Source of the DNA: Notospermus geniculatus
Lineage: Eukaryota > Nemertea > Pilidiophora > Heteronemertea > Lineidae
DNA length: 64,000 nt
NCBI GenBank assembly: GCA_002633025.1
Contig: NMRB01000477.1
Span: 283,323 to 347,322 of the forward strand
Reading direction: 5' to 3'
Below are positions 44,878 through 56,270 of this stretch, piece after piece (the stretch's first letter is position 1; each line of letters begins with the position of its first letter). The notes beneath the pieces were generated by a model. That model was not told where the DNA came from. It saw nothing but the letters and a program-made list of their open reading frames with translations, and made no database searches. Both the position numbers and the translations under genes were made by a program.

Positions 44878-44880
44878 GTC

Positions 44881-45137
44881 CTGAAAGGCGGATAGTGGAC
44901 TTTGGGAGACGTGCGTAACGGAGTGGCTTGCAAACTTCCTCCAATCTCACGCCTCTCTGACATTTCCCCGACCGAACGAGTTCAATCATCATGCTAAATC
45001 GCTGCCGCTGCTGCTGAGCGCAACCTCCAGGCCGGTTTGATCTTACCAACAAGGCACATTCACCTGCAAACTCATCAATACGATCAGAAATGCATCCGAG
45101 CCAATTAAACCACATTCCTGTCTCAGAAAGCCAGACC
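44881..45137. repeat. 257-bp tandem duplication, copy 1
   Basis: CTGAAAGGCGGATAGTGGAC to AGAAAGCCAGACC is identical in length to 45146-45402, with two substitutions seen (CAACAAG/CTACAAG and CATCCGAG/CATCTGAG). The N at 45138 follows directly. On the minus strand a short open stretch ends at a GTAAGATC donor-like site; I do not recognise a protein. Confidence 0.92.
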
Positions 45138-45138
45138 N
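45138..45138. other. Single N at the junction of the 257-bp duplication
   Basis: One ambiguous base placed exactly at the end of copy 1. This is the same arrangement as the N at 7340, pointing to a contig join between overlapping sequence. Confidence 0.75.
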
Positions 45139-45145
45139 ACGGGGC

Positions 45146-45402
45146 CTGAAAGGCGGATAGTGGACTTTGGGAGACGTGCGTAACGGAGTGGCTTGCAAAC
45201 TTCCTCCAATCTCACGCCTCTCTGACATTTCCCCGACCGAACGAGTTCAATCATCATGCTAAATCGCTGCCGCTGCTGCTGAGCGCAACCTCCAGGCCGG
45301 TTTGATCTTACCTACAAGGCACATTCACCTGCAAACTCATCAATACGATCAGAAATGCATCTGAGCCAATTAAACCACATTCCTGTCTCAGAAAGCCAGA
45401 CC
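45146..45402. repeat. 257-bp tandem duplication, copy 2
   Basis: This is the second copy, separated from copy 1 by an N and seven bases (ACGGGGC). It continues into unique sequence at CTCTTGCAAAAAC. Confidence 0.92.
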
Positions 45403-45694
45403 TCTTGCAAAAACAAACTCAGAAATTGTGTTTACAAACTTGTGAAGTGGAAGCGGGGGTAATTCATTCCCTTTGGATATAGCACAAGGATTTCTTGTGG
45501 AAATAAATGGGTGCATTTACTACGGATTGGCAAGATATCAACTCCGCACGGTGGGTAGGAATGGCCTGACCTCATACCTCTTGATTCGGGTTATTGTTTC
45601 CTACTGAAAACATCCACCGACTCGGAAAATCTTCCTCCTCTTGAATGAGGGTTTTTTTCTTACGATCAACGTACTACCAGCCGCGTTTGGAATA

Positions 45695-45850
45695 CGTTTA
45701 TGTGGTGTAAATCCAACCGTTCAAAAGACAGTTGTATTTAGATTGGGTCCCATTCTCCTGTACAAAGCTCAATTCACGTGGGTCAAATGATAAAGTCAGT
45801 TCCAAAAATTCAATCGGCCGTAACTTCCGTCAAAAGAACTTCCGGAAGTG
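45695..45850. repeat. Dispersed repeat with GGTGTAAATCCAACCGTTC
   Basis: A copy of the repeat at 9630-9810, diverging after CCGTAACTTCCG. Confidence 0.72.
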
Positions 45851-47007
45851 CCGATAACGTTTTTCATGTACAGGAAGCAATTCTCTACCGATCTAGATAG
45901 GTCAGCAAATTTCATACCAAAATTCCCACGGGATCCCATTTGCTCCCTCACTATACGGCCGAATGGCGGCCATTTTGGAAAACGCAATGCAGCGCGTAGT
46001 GTAAACTGCACTGAACATCGTGGCGAAATGGATTGGGATTTAGAGAGAGTGATCCCGGTTATCGGACATATTATGCGCGGAAAAAAGAGGAGAGCTGAAA
46101 GAGTAGTGACGGCTGTGATGGAATTTCATGAAAGTCATGTTGAAAATGGTTGAGTAACAACGGAGACAGCGGTCAAAACGGTTTTGAACAAGCGTATAGC
46201 ATTCTTCATATTCTCATCAACTAATCAAATTTTTAACGACAGACTATTCAACGTCATTCTCTCGTCTTTTGATTTGAAGAGCTCTCTATAGTCATGAATT
46301 ATCGGCAGGTCCCAGCATTCACAAGGTCCATTGACCCATCATAATAGTTTGTCTCCATTACAGAAACTAGAACCAGGATCATTCATCTTCCAAAAGTCCG
46401 CTTCCCTCTATTAAAATTGAAATCGATTCCTTTTGTTTTGCATTTTATGGCTCCATGAATTTTTCAATTTTCAATTTCTTTTTGTTTAAAAATCCATTTC
46501 GTTGCGGTTTTGGAAACCTTTATTTAGAATCGATAGGGATTATTATTCCGGTGTCAGATTCTAAATGAACTTCATAATTGATCCATAGGCCGCTGCGGGA
46601 ATTCCTTGTTTTATGATATGCCACTGTCATGACTGTCGTCTGCCATCTTAACCTCGCCTGCAGTTGCCGCGCTACACAGGCATGTTGGAATTATGTTGGA
46701 ATCTACACGCCAGCACGAGGTTTGTCACCTTTACAAATGTCAAAAATTATTGATGGTTTTTAATAAACCGTCACTTAATGTTGCATAAGACGCAGCCAGG
46801 CGTCGATTCGGTGACAAGCGGAAAATTTGCTTTCTGATTAACGGAGAAAAATGGTCACATGTGGTGTCACGTGACTAATACCTCCTTCTACCCTCGAGTA
46901 AGAAATGCTTCTTGGTGTAAAAAATTGAATTCCTTTTAACGACAAAGTTACTGTAACGTCCGTATATCTATGTTGACCAAATTTGGTTTCTCGTAGTCCT
47001 CTTTGAG
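45851..47007. other. No gene recognised
   Basis: Opposed 71- and 101-codon frames at 45796-46153 mirror each other and carry no known domain. GGCGGCCATTTTGG occurs as in the 47315 element. Confidence 0.45.
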
Positions 47008-47095
47008 TGCTGAGTAACAGAGTAACAGACTGCTAAGTAACAGAGTAACAGACTGCTGAGCAACAGAGTAACAGTGTGCTGAGTAACAGAATATT
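47008..47095. repeat. Imperfect short repeat, GAGTAACAGA
   Basis: GAGTAACAGAGTAACAGACTGCT-like blocks repeat about four times with changes. Confidence 0.8.
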
Positions 47096-47151
47096 AAGCG
47101 ATACCATGTGACATGATTGTCTTGTGCTTAGTTCACACACAATACATTAGC

Positions 47152-48172
47152 GAGGTTTCGCAAATCTGACGACACACGAAGTACGAAATACGAAATTGGA
47201 CTTCATTTCAATGACGTAATGTATTTCAGGAGATGGTTGGTACCACAAATATCGCCTGCTGCAAGAGCGTGCGTATGACGTCAGATCGGTAGAGTTCGGT
47301 GTAGCCTATATTAAGGCGGGGGGCTACCTATGCCGACTTTATTGACGCTCTTTGAAAACAAGCGTCCTAACATATTCATGACAAAAAGTAACTAATTGAT
47401 CATTACCGATGGCACCATTCGATTCGGCGACCCCAAAAATGTGGGTATAGGTCTTGGAATTGTGCTTCTATCTCTCTTAGATTTCGAGATAAGTGGAAAA
47501 ATGTGTTCAAAATGGCGGCCATTTTGAAATCCAAGATGGCGGCCACTAGGGGGCGATTTCGTCGGGGCTCCCGTCCTTAAATTAAAGGCAATGGCCCATT
47601 CTACGTCTGTGCAAAATTTGGTGCTTTTATCAAAAAGTGAACGATTCGGCCATTTTTGGGAGCTTAGCCTCCCTACTAATATGGCAATAACATCCAAAAG
47701 AAATTTTTCAAATATATTTGTCCAAAAAAGAGAAAACTTGTTTTGGAAATTTGAAAATTTCCATACCGCTGGCAAGTTACTCCTTTGTTATGTAGATTTG
47801 CACTATTCGCGCCCTTTGAATAAACTCTGTTCGGCCACTTGTGACCAAAGCACCAGTGGCAGAGCTGAACAATACCCGCAGTGGACACAAAAGATTTAGG
47901 GTCGGCACGTACACTGAAGATTGGTTTTCGAAAACAGTATACCAGGGTGATCGGATTTAATCTGAATGTGAATGACTGGTCGCACAAAGGCCAGTTCCGT
48001 GGATTGCCACTAGGGAATGAGCTCAGCTATAGGTAGCCCCCGCCTTAAACTTTGAAATTTATCTTTCGTTTCCACTTCGTATCTACGAAGTGAAAATTTA
48101 AATATTCAAGATGTACCATAACTCTCTCGGTCTCACATGATAAAAAAAGACGCACTGGCAGCAGACATTTGT
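47152..48172. mobile_element. Copy of the ACGAAGTACGAAATACG element, split by a TTAA element
   Basis: The left part (47152-47314) and right part (48045-48172) match 12116-12390 in order. The right terminal arm is missing. The split is at a duplicated TTAA. Confidence 0.82.
47315..48044. mobile_element. 730-bp element with GGCGGGGGGCTACCTAT ends and TTAA target duplication
   Basis: The ends GGCGGGGGGCTACCTATGCC / GCTATAGGTAGCCCCCGCC are inverted, and TTAA flanks both (47311-47314 and 48045-48048). The relative at 12116-12500 shows the uninterrupted arrangement. The interior includes AAAATGGCGGCCATTTTG and a frame of 127 codons (minus strand) that resembles nothing known. It could be a non-autonomous piggyBac-like element. 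Confidence 0.85.
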
Positions 48173-48785
48173 GGGCAAACAGGGCAAATTGATTAAGATT
48201 ATTATTTTTTATTCTCTGAGGCCGGATTTACAATCCTTCATCGGGTCGAACTCACCTCCTCAAACACTTCCACATTATTGTTTTGGCATTGATGATCTCA
48301 ATGCTCCAGGCGGTGATACTGTATGCCTGGAGCATTGTCTCAACTTGCAGCTCGAAACTAGTGCCAGATTTACCGAAGTATGACGGAAAGACCCGAAGTG
48401 TTACGAATGTGCCCGGAGCTCAGTCTCACCTGATATCGCGCAACCTGCGAATCCCTGGAACAGTGTCACAGAATCACGCATTGCTGAAAATCTCGCGAGA
48501 TCACCAATGACGTCATAGCAGATTTTGTTAATCCTGGTCTTCAATTTCTCACACAAATCGAATCTGTTCAAATCCGTTGCCCAGCTGGGGACGAGAGACG
48601 GGATGTAATTTCTTCTGTCACCCAAAACGTAAAACTCCATTTGGACGCCATAATCACCATGTGTCCAAATCCACCGAGAAATGTAGCTCTATTCCCAGTT
48701 TTTGTAATGTAATCATTTCACTCAAATCTCATTCCATCCATTTCACGTGGCATCACCTTCGGCTTCCCTTTGGTTAAGCAACTCG

Positions 48786-49420
48786 CTTTTTCTGAAAGAT
48801 TGTGGTGTATGGTGAAGATGTGGAATTCATAGAGATTCTAAGATGTTGAGCATTTCGCTCTTTTTCAAAGAGCGAAATGCTCTTTCATCTTTCTGAAAGA
48901 TTGTGGTGTATGGTGAAGGTGGTGGAATTCATAGAGATTCTGAGATAGGTTGAGCATTCGCTCTTTTTGAAAGAGCGAAATGCTCTTTCATTTTTCTGAA
49001 AGATTGTGGTGTATAGTGAAGCTGGTGGAATTCATAGAGATTCAAAGATAAGCAGGACATATTCGCTCTTTTTGAAAGAGCGAAATACTCTTTCAGTCTT
49101 TCTGAAAGATTGTGGTTTAGGGTGAAGGTGGTAGAATTCGTAAAGATTCTAAGATAGGTTCAACATTTCGCTCTTTCAATCTTTCTGAAAGATTGTGGTG
49201 TATGGTGAAGGTGGTGGCATTCATGGAGATTCGCACTTTTTGAAAGATTGTGACCGAGGTAGTAAAATTCATAGTGACAAGGTTGAGTATGGCAATCTTT
49301 TTGAAAGATTGTGGCTGACGTGATAGAATCGATAGAGATTCCATAACAAGGTTAAGCTTCTCGCTTTTTTGAAAGATTGTGGTTAAGGTGATATTCATAA
49401 AGATTATGAGAGAAGGTTGC
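48786..49420. repeat. Tandem array of an about 100-bp unit with an embedded palindrome
   Basis: TTTCTGAAAGATTGTGGTGT recurs at about 48790, 48890, 48992, 49098 and 49180, then in shorter units near 49234, 49288 and 49365. Most units carry GTGGAATTCATAGAGATTCT. Units 1-3 carry the palindrome GCATTTCGCTCTTT...AAAGAGCGAAATGC. The array shortens and decays to the right. Confidence 0.9.
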
Positions 49421-49915
49421 GTGTAAGGTTGTGTGCACAGGTGGCAGAATTCACGGAGTTTCTAATATAAGGTTGGACGTCACTTACCTCCTCTCTGGGG
49501 GCTACAGAAGTGACCTATACAAATCAAGCTTCGGTCTCGGATGACAAACCTGCCCTCTCCTGAAGTCACTATCATCACTTCTTCATTGCCCGTGGCAAGT
49601 TTATACCCTAGCAATAAATTCTGTTGGCTTGTTTTAGCGGACATTACCACAAGTTAATGTGTTTTGATGTGGGTGATTGATAGGCGATTCTCGGCTAGTT
49701 AATGCAACCATCATGATGCTGGCGATAATAGAAAGTAGATTGCATGGTGATCGTTTGGGACACAATGGGACACTCGAGTTTACAAGAGGTCCATATTTTT
49801 TCCTTCATGACTGGTTTTCTTAGTAAGACTGATGGAATTGTATTGGGACTTAACCCTTTGGATTTCTTGCCACCGTAAATGGGTTGAGATACTTACCAAT
49901 CTCGTACCCAGCTAG

Positions 49916-50276
49916 CGTCCAATGGAAATACCTAGTACATGTATGTCACATTTTGGTATTTTCGAGAAAAATGGGTTTATGTGGAATGACAACTTGGAAG
50001 AGTTTTGTTGTGGAAAACACTTCTAATTAAAAATATGTCATACAACAGGATTAAATGCAATTTGCTATGTTTTACCTCTGATTTCATGCTGAATTTGCAA
50101 AGGTAAAATCATAGTAAGTCACAATTCTGATGACTTAGACGTAAAAACCGTGTAAGTGCACCACTGTCTTTCCGAGGCTTTGGCGAACATTTTGCAAACA
50201 AAAACTGTTTATTATGATGAAAAAATACCTAGCAAGAACGAATTTGGCCTTACATGTAACTCATTTTTTCCAAACG
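49916..50276. mobile_element. Element with CGTCCAATGGAAATACCTAG end, inverted copy, right end missing
   Basis: It matches the reverse complement of 22769-23139 over about 360 bases, from CGTCCAATGGAAATACCTAG to ACTCATTTTTTCCAAA. The last 30 bases, which hold the second terminal repeat, are lost. The frame at 50156 lies inside it and is not a gene. Confidence 0.86.
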
Positions 50277-51349
50277 TGGACTACATGTATGTATTGTTAT
50301 GCAGTATTTGTATCAGAAAAATCGAAACCAGTTGGATTGTGTTTCACCTGCTGATGAGGGTGAGCCAGCGAACCAGAAAGCTACATGTACCATAAAGCGC
50401 CTCTCCAAGAACAGAGCAAATCCCATCTGACAGAGCCTTCTGGTTCTGTCACGGAAGCAGACCTGGCACATTGCCAACTCTCCAAGAAACGCTAGATCAC
50501 GACGAGAATTAATTACCGAACATGTGGTTCTCCGGATTAATATAAAATGGTTTTATCTCCGCCTGTCATAGCTCCAAAGTCAAGATGCTGCATTTAATTG
50601 GAGAAAGTCGGCATCGCTTCCAAGAAATGGTTTCGATGTCCGCCAGAATTAAAGGCCGCCAACATGAGTGATGTGTGCATAACAAGTGCACATGCGCATG
50701 GTACTTTCAGCATGCGTCACCACCTATGGCATCCAGGCCTACCTGGGGTAGTGCGTCATTCCGTCGAACTACAGACTTCTACCCCAGGCGGTAATAGTCA
50801 CTACACACTGTTCAAGGTGGCTGTTCCATTTAGTTTACGTGCCAAATATCAGCCAATCAGATTACGCGTTGCAGAAGAGCCTTGGATTGCAAGTTGCCGT
50901 GTCATCTGTACAGTGCACTAGTCAAGTTTCCCGATTTATGTCTCGCAAAATGCTTGGATTTCCAGTAAATTTCTGACATGGCGGACAAAACTGTACTTAA
51001 AATGTACAACAAAAAATATTTGTATTCCTGGAAGTCAGATTTACAGACGACGCCGCGAATTTATAAAAGGGGCATTTTGATTGGCCACTCGCGACTATAG
51101 GACCAAGCCGTGAAATAGAAATGCTGCTATTGACGCCAGGGGTATGAGTGATGTAACAGGAGGTGTAGTCACGCGATGCCCCTGGTGTGCCAGGATGCAC
51201 CTATGGCGGAAAATGAACTAGGCCTACTTACAAAACCACTGCAAACCCACCCACTCTTTGCACGTTCGACCTCGGACGGTGAGATAGGCTATTTTGGAGG
51301 TGTAGATATGCGCCTTAATCTAGAACCTAAGGTTTACCTTTAGCTATTT
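50277..51349. other. No gene recognised
   Basis: The 107-codon frame at 50598-50921 has no recognisable domain. GCATGCGTCACCAC... and GGTAGTGCGTCATTC-like blocks near 50715 and 50757, and CTACCCCAGGCG / CGCCAGGGGTATGA near 50790 and 51135, hint at a decayed inverted-repeat element. Confidence 0.4.
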
Positions 51350-51466
51350 GATCATATGAATAAAGACTAGCAAATGCTTTTACTGCAGATTTGTACAGCA
51401 TTGCCTAGTGCATTTGCACTGCAAAATTCAAGTAAAAGCATGTACTAGTCTTAATTCATTTGACCC
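51350..51466. mobile_element. MITE, TAGCAAATGCTTTTAC family
   Basis: ATCATATGAATAAAGACTAG and CTAGTCTTAATTCATTTGAC are the inverted ends. It is the closest relative of 9004-9122. Confidence 0.84.
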
Positions 51467-52171
51467 ATTGTTTGCAGGGAATACGAAAGCTTTAAGTCCA
51501 AAGGGTCCAAACTTTTACACAAAGGGTGTCATCATGGGTATCATTTTGGAGCTCTATGAGAGCAGTGTTGAAAAAAATATTTTCATCCACCTGCAGCCCC
51601 CGTGGAACTAGTGGGAAAGGGTAAAAGTCATATTTGTGGCCCTTTTTGACCCCCTCAAGGGTTACAGTGTACATTTTGGGGGATGAAACCCACGCCATGT
51701 TGTTGTACTCACTGAGACCTTTAATTTGATACCCATGTTGATATGATTCGAAGACATCAAATTTTTGCCCCCTACTGTTAATCCCTTTGGCCCCCTAAAA
51801 AGGGCGGCCATTTTGGAAATGTGCAGGTTTTGTGTTGTGGTAACAAGCTGAATGTGTTCAGCATGTCCATCTTCATATAAAACAGGAGGAAATGTTTAGT
51901 TACCAGAACTACGCTACGAAAGTGAAAACTAAATGGGCATGTCTCACGGCCTAATAACGATGTGACCCTTTTTAGGCGTCCAGAGTCTAAAGTTACAGAC
52001 AATGGAATACAGAATTACTCACGTCCATCAGTTGCAATTACTAGACGAAAATCTCGACACTAAAGAAAATACATCCTTAGTCTTTATTTGTCGTTACTTA
52101 AAACGTCCTCATTCTTACCGGTAGTGTATTGTTCCCATGCACCCGGTGGAAGTGAAAATGATGTCCGTTTG

Positions 52172-52341
52172 CAGGTGTGAAGGGAAAGAATGTCCTAGGA
52201 AATACTGTCCGGGGAACAAAAGATCCTATTGTTACATTCTAATCTCTGACAATTGGTTTCTATACCCATGCCGCTTAATCCGTCATTCAACAATAGAAGT
52301 GGACACTTTTTACAGGGGGACACTATTTACTGCTACACCTG
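52172..52341. mobile_element. MITE, relative of 44074-44256, inverted
   Basis: CAGGTGTGAAGGGAAAGAATG and ACTATTTACTGCTACACCTG are its ends. The interior CCGCTTAATCCGTCATTCAA and CAATAGAAGTGGACACTTTT match the reverse strand of the other copy. Confidence 0.84.
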
Positions 52342-52866
52342 TACATCCTTCCGTTCTAGGCCTATTTGCCGAAAAATTGTGAAATGGTATATCCCCATGG
52401 CACTGCCAGAGGCACTCAACAATGCGCTTTTCATAGTGGCGCTTTACATAGTTAAGACATAAGATTAAAAGATACAATGTAGATCTGAGACAATAAAGAT
52501 AAAGTAATCGGTAAAGAAAATAACTGAAGAAAACAATACCATAAAAAGAAGCAGATTAATCATTAATAAACGGCTTCTTTAAAGAGAGAGGTTTTTAAAA
52601 TCGACTTAAAATTATTGAAACTGCTAGCTGTGGGGCACACACTCGGTACGAACGGTCACCGGCTTGCCTCTTCTTGGCAGTTTGCTGCTGAAGGAGAGGA
52701 GCAAAGCAAGACATGGGGCTGTTTTCTGGATGGCAACCGTAAGTTCATCGGGCCTGTGCCAACCACAGCTTTGTATGCGAACATAAGAACTTTAAATTTA
52801 ATCCTTGAAATTTAATCCTGATTTTGGAACGTCCGTTTTTCACACACATGGATGATATAACCTCCA

Positions 52867-52927
52867 ACTAAAATTTACCTCAAACTATTGTTCCAAACAA
52901 AAGATATTTTTTTATGCATACGGCCCC
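52867..52927. mobile_element. Fragment of the GGGGCCGTATGCAT hairpin MITE
   Basis: CTCAAACTATTGTTCCAAAC, AAAAGATA and TTTATGCATACGGCCCC match the element at 44754-44860 with internal losses. Confidence 0.7.
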
Positions 52928-53778
52928 AGCTCACCAACAGCATGAGGTGAATTTGATGACGTCATTTTGTGATTCCTAGACTTTCGCATTCAAAAACTCG
53001 GCATATCGTTCTGTGAAACATCGCAGCAAATTTGGCTCAATCTGCATAGAAATTGCAACATTACACAAATCAAATGATAAAAGTACAAAAGTCATGAAAA
53101 TTTGTTCCCCTCATGGCGCGGGACATTGCAATATGCGCGCTCAGCAATCAAGATTAGGCTGAGATAACGACGCAGAAGCCCCGGTAACAACATTCCAGCG
53201 TACCGGAGCTCGGCACATAAAAATCACTACAAGATAATGAATCCTGGTCCCAGGGGATATTCACCAAGCACTCAATGCAAGCGACAATTGTCGTTCAGAA
53301 TAAAACGGCACCTAGGGACGAGTGACAACTGCTACAGAAAACGACCTGCATACGTTAGCATTGAACGCGGGGAGATTCTAGCGATGACGAACCGCGACGC
53401 TATGAATACCAATCGATTGGCGAAATTGTCTTTCTCACTCGATTTATCTGGCGTTATTACGTCAGTGGAGAAGAAGAACAGGCCGGCAGATAGCGGAACC
53501 ATGCAAAGATAATCCATTGATTTTACGCTTATTATTTTGCGTTGGCATCTTGCCAAATTTGAGATTCTTCGTTTTGGAAAGCTTGGAACGTCTTTCTGTG
53601 AAGAATTTAGAGCGAGGAGCAAATTAAATTGTTTTACTGATGAATGTTCAATTTCGTTAAGTGGAAAGGAACATTTTATTTTCGATGCATTTAAAGTAGC
53701 ATGTACACCGGCAGCATTTTTGCAACATTAGAACAGCATGACCCCTGTACACACAGGCCAATGAAAAGCAACATTTTA

Positions 53779-53925
53779 AAAGGAATTAGTCGCGGCAGCC
53801 TAAAATGACACGAAGAATAATTTCGTGGCCCGCGAAATTCAAAATTACAAATTTGTATTTTTTAGAGGATAACATCCCTAAATAAGCCTAGATTTGCAGT
53901 TGACGATGTTCTAAATGCTACACTT
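53779..53925. repeat. Dispersed repeat, pair with 54722-54870
   Basis: GGAATTAGTCGCGGCAGCCT through TTTGCAGTTGACGATGTTCT is shared with 54722-54870 in the same orientation, less than 1 kb apart, at about 90 percent by eye. Confidence 0.84.
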
Positions 53926-54721
53926 CCCAGCAGATGATGCTGGACCTGTGTTGTTCGAATCCCAAATGCATCTGAGCCAACAACACGTAACACAGTTACA
54001 TGTACCCAGCAGGCTTATTGCTGCCGGGACCGAAGTCCAGAATCGCTTTGAAATAATGATACAGCACCGTAAGGAGAAAACAAGAAGTGGAATTATTAAT
54101 TAACTTAATTCCTTGTGGTAATCTCATAATCCGTCACATCGCCATGAATCAGAAATTGTCAAAATAATTCATGATTTATCGTTGTGGTGTATCTGCGGCT
54201 TAAGTGAGGTCGACTCTGCTTGTTCTGGCAATTGCCCGGGCGTAACGAGGCTGAAGATTGTCCTGCGAAGCGCCTCTCAATTATGGCGCGATTTCAACAT
54301 TCTCGGCACGTTTCTCTCGCAAGCTGCCCCAAGTGGCAAAAAACTTAGTGCATAATTGCAAAGTCATCCAGTCCTCCCAACGGTTCTCTTGATGCCGTTT
54401 GCCGGGCCGGCATCAATTTTAGTAATCACCGGATCGGTTTTTCGTCTGCTTCGTTGGGTGGTTATAATTTGCGGACAGGTTTCTCCTGTCATTATTTCGG
54501 ATTATGGCCGTATTGACTTCATCAAAATCATGATGAGAGTGTGACTTGTTTACAAGTCATCGAAACACAGTCGCAGGTGATGTGTCTCAAACCCAATGTC
54601 ATTGAGAGGCGCCCGTGCACTATCAGTACAGATTACCAGCCGTAGTTACGTATCTTGCACACCTGATAATTTGTCATACATGTACATGTATGTGAAATGT
54701 GCGCATTGAGCATTTTCATTA

Positions 54722-54870
54722 AAGGGGATTAGTCGCGTCAGTCTAAAATGACAGGAAGAATAATTTCATGTCCCACGAAATTCACAAATTCAGAATTACA
54801 AATTTGTATTTTTTTAGAGGATAACATCCCTAAATAAGCCTAGATTTGCAGTTGACGATCTTCTAAAATA
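54722..54870. repeat. Dispersed repeat, pair with 53779-53925
   Basis: The second copy: GGGATTAGTCGCGTCAGTCT through GCAGTTGACGATCTTCTAAA, including the shared GAGGATAACATCCCTAAATA. Confidence 0.84.
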
Positions 54871-54951
54871 CTATTCGAAGGCAGCAACGCCACAGCAGTT
54901 GCGTAAATATGCTCTTAGTAGGCAATAAATACCTGATGTGAGTTCTGTATA

Positions 54952-55180
54952 ATACGGGAGAATCCAACTTACCTCGACGCGAGTCCAGGTCATAAAAATT
55001 TTCTAAGTTATAATAATACCGTAATATAGAGGGGTAGCATAATGGTAAATGGAACAACTTGTATTATACCTAAGCTGTTCCATCTACCATAATGCTACCC
55101 CTACTATATTACGATATTTTTAGAACTTACAAATTTTTATGACCTGGACTCGCGTCGAGGTAAGTTGGATTCTCCCGTAT
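54952..55180. mobile_element. Long hairpin element, ATACGGGAGAATCCAACTTA ends
   Basis: ATACGGGAGAATCCAACTTA and its complement TAAGTTGGATTCTCCCGTAT close a hairpin with arms of about 105 bases. The arms also share GCGAGTCCAGGTCATAAAAA and GGGGTAGCATAATGGTA and leave only about 15 bases of loop. Few mismatches suggest a recent element. Confidence 0.9.
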
Positions 55181-55770
55181 ATTCAAGATGGTGGCGTTTG
55201 ATTCTCTATTCTGACTCCTTGACTGACTGGCACCGCCAGTTCGCTTTTAAAGGACCAACATTATCATCCCAGTCTGTGTTTCGCTCGTTGTTAGTTTGTT
55301 AGTGTCCGATTTGTGCCACAAGTGAGCGGTATCAAAATTAAGGGGCGGATAGTCCGGCTTAGGTCCATTTTGTCATGTTTACCACTGAAGCCAAATCGGT
55401 GTCGCATAATTTTCACAATTTAATGCGATTTACGCATAAAGCAACCTCACTTGAAATCGATCTTACGAAACATAATGTTGCCGTGTTCGAAGATACGGCT
55501 GGAGATGATCTCTCCAGCACTGACAAGCAGTTTATTGACTATCGGCATAGTGATCATCGAAACACGTCTCAAAACTTCGCTAGTCTATTGATTTTATTTA
55601 GTGTCTCAAAAAAAAGAAAAACATCCCAAAGGGCCCGTCGATGTTTTCCCCGTGCCTTCCAAATCACGCAGAGACTGATGCAAATTGGGCTAGCCCTTGA
55701 TTTGCAACAGTGTTCTAGATCGTTGGTGGATTTTTGTTCCCATTTGCTCAGTGTTTCCTCTCGATATATA

Positions 55771-56209
55771 CTCTAAACTCCTACTTACCTGTCCCGTTCC
55801 TGAACTCGGGAAAAATAACTAAATGGTCAGAAAGAGTAATGTCCTGTCCACCTACTTGTCCCACTCCCGAGCCTGCACTGAAAAACTTTCCTTCATCAAA
55901 ATGACGAACTTAGGTTCGTTTTCCATTACCAAACTGAGTATCCATTAAATTCGTCGAAATGACAAGTCCAGGTTCGTCATTTTGACGAACTCTTGACGAA
56001 CATAAACAAGGGTTCATCAAAATGACGAACGTGGACTTGTCATTTTGACGACTTTAGATACTCAGTTTGGTGGTAATGAAAACGAACGTCATTTTGATGA
56101 GGAAAAGTTTTTCAGTGTGACAAAGAATGACAGCGTGCAATATCTTCAACTTAGGATTTGGTCATTTTTCCGAGTTCAGGAATGTGACAGATAAGTGGGA
56201 GTTTAGAGT
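55771..56209. mobile_element. MITE, ACTCTAAACTCCNACTTACC family, with nested insertion
   Basis: ACTCTAAACTCCTACTTACC and AAGTGGGAGTTTAGAGT are the ends. It is inverted relative to 35561-35773 and interrupted at GAGCCTG by the element at 55876-56117. Confidence 0.87.
55876..56117. mobile_element. Nested fold-back element, CACTGAAAAACTTTCC ends
   Basis: CACTGAAAAACTTTCC / GGAAAAGTTTTTCAGTG are its inverted ends. Several CAAAATGACGAAC or GTTCGTCATTTTGACG motifs recur in both orientations. Comparison with 35561-35773 gives the uninterrupted site (GAGCCTGGCAAAG), implying a TG duplication or a near-precise insertion. Confidence 0.85.
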
Positions 56210-56216
56210 TTGGCTA

Positions 56217-56270
56217 ACCTTGGAGGAATTATACTGTTTCTAGCACAGTGCGAGTATAATTCCTCCAAGG
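56217..56270. repeat. Short hairpin ACCTTGGAGGAATTATAC
   Basis: CCTTGGAGGAATTATAC and GTATAATTCCTCCAAGG are perfect complements around a 19-base loop, just right of the MITE at 55771-56209. Confidence 0.82.

Noticed and set aside
44870-45115. Minus-strand frame (81 codons) in the 257-bp duplication, with a GTAAGATC donor-like site
   Set aside because: In copy 2 the same frame gains a stop (TTG to TAG) just before the donor, a different frame is equally open, and no domain is recognisable.
47392-47775. 127-codon minus-strand frame in the TTAA element
   Set aside because: Considered as a transposase remnant, but it has no DDE-like or other transposase motif.
48786-49420. CRISPR-like appearance of regularly spaced repeats
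   Set aside because: The genome is eukaryotic, the 'spacers' are themselves repeated and units decay gradually; this is a satellite array.
55375-55776. 133-codon + strand frame
   Set aside because: It has no recognisable domain, signal peptide or clear splice sites, and its end runs into a MITE; possible but unsupported.
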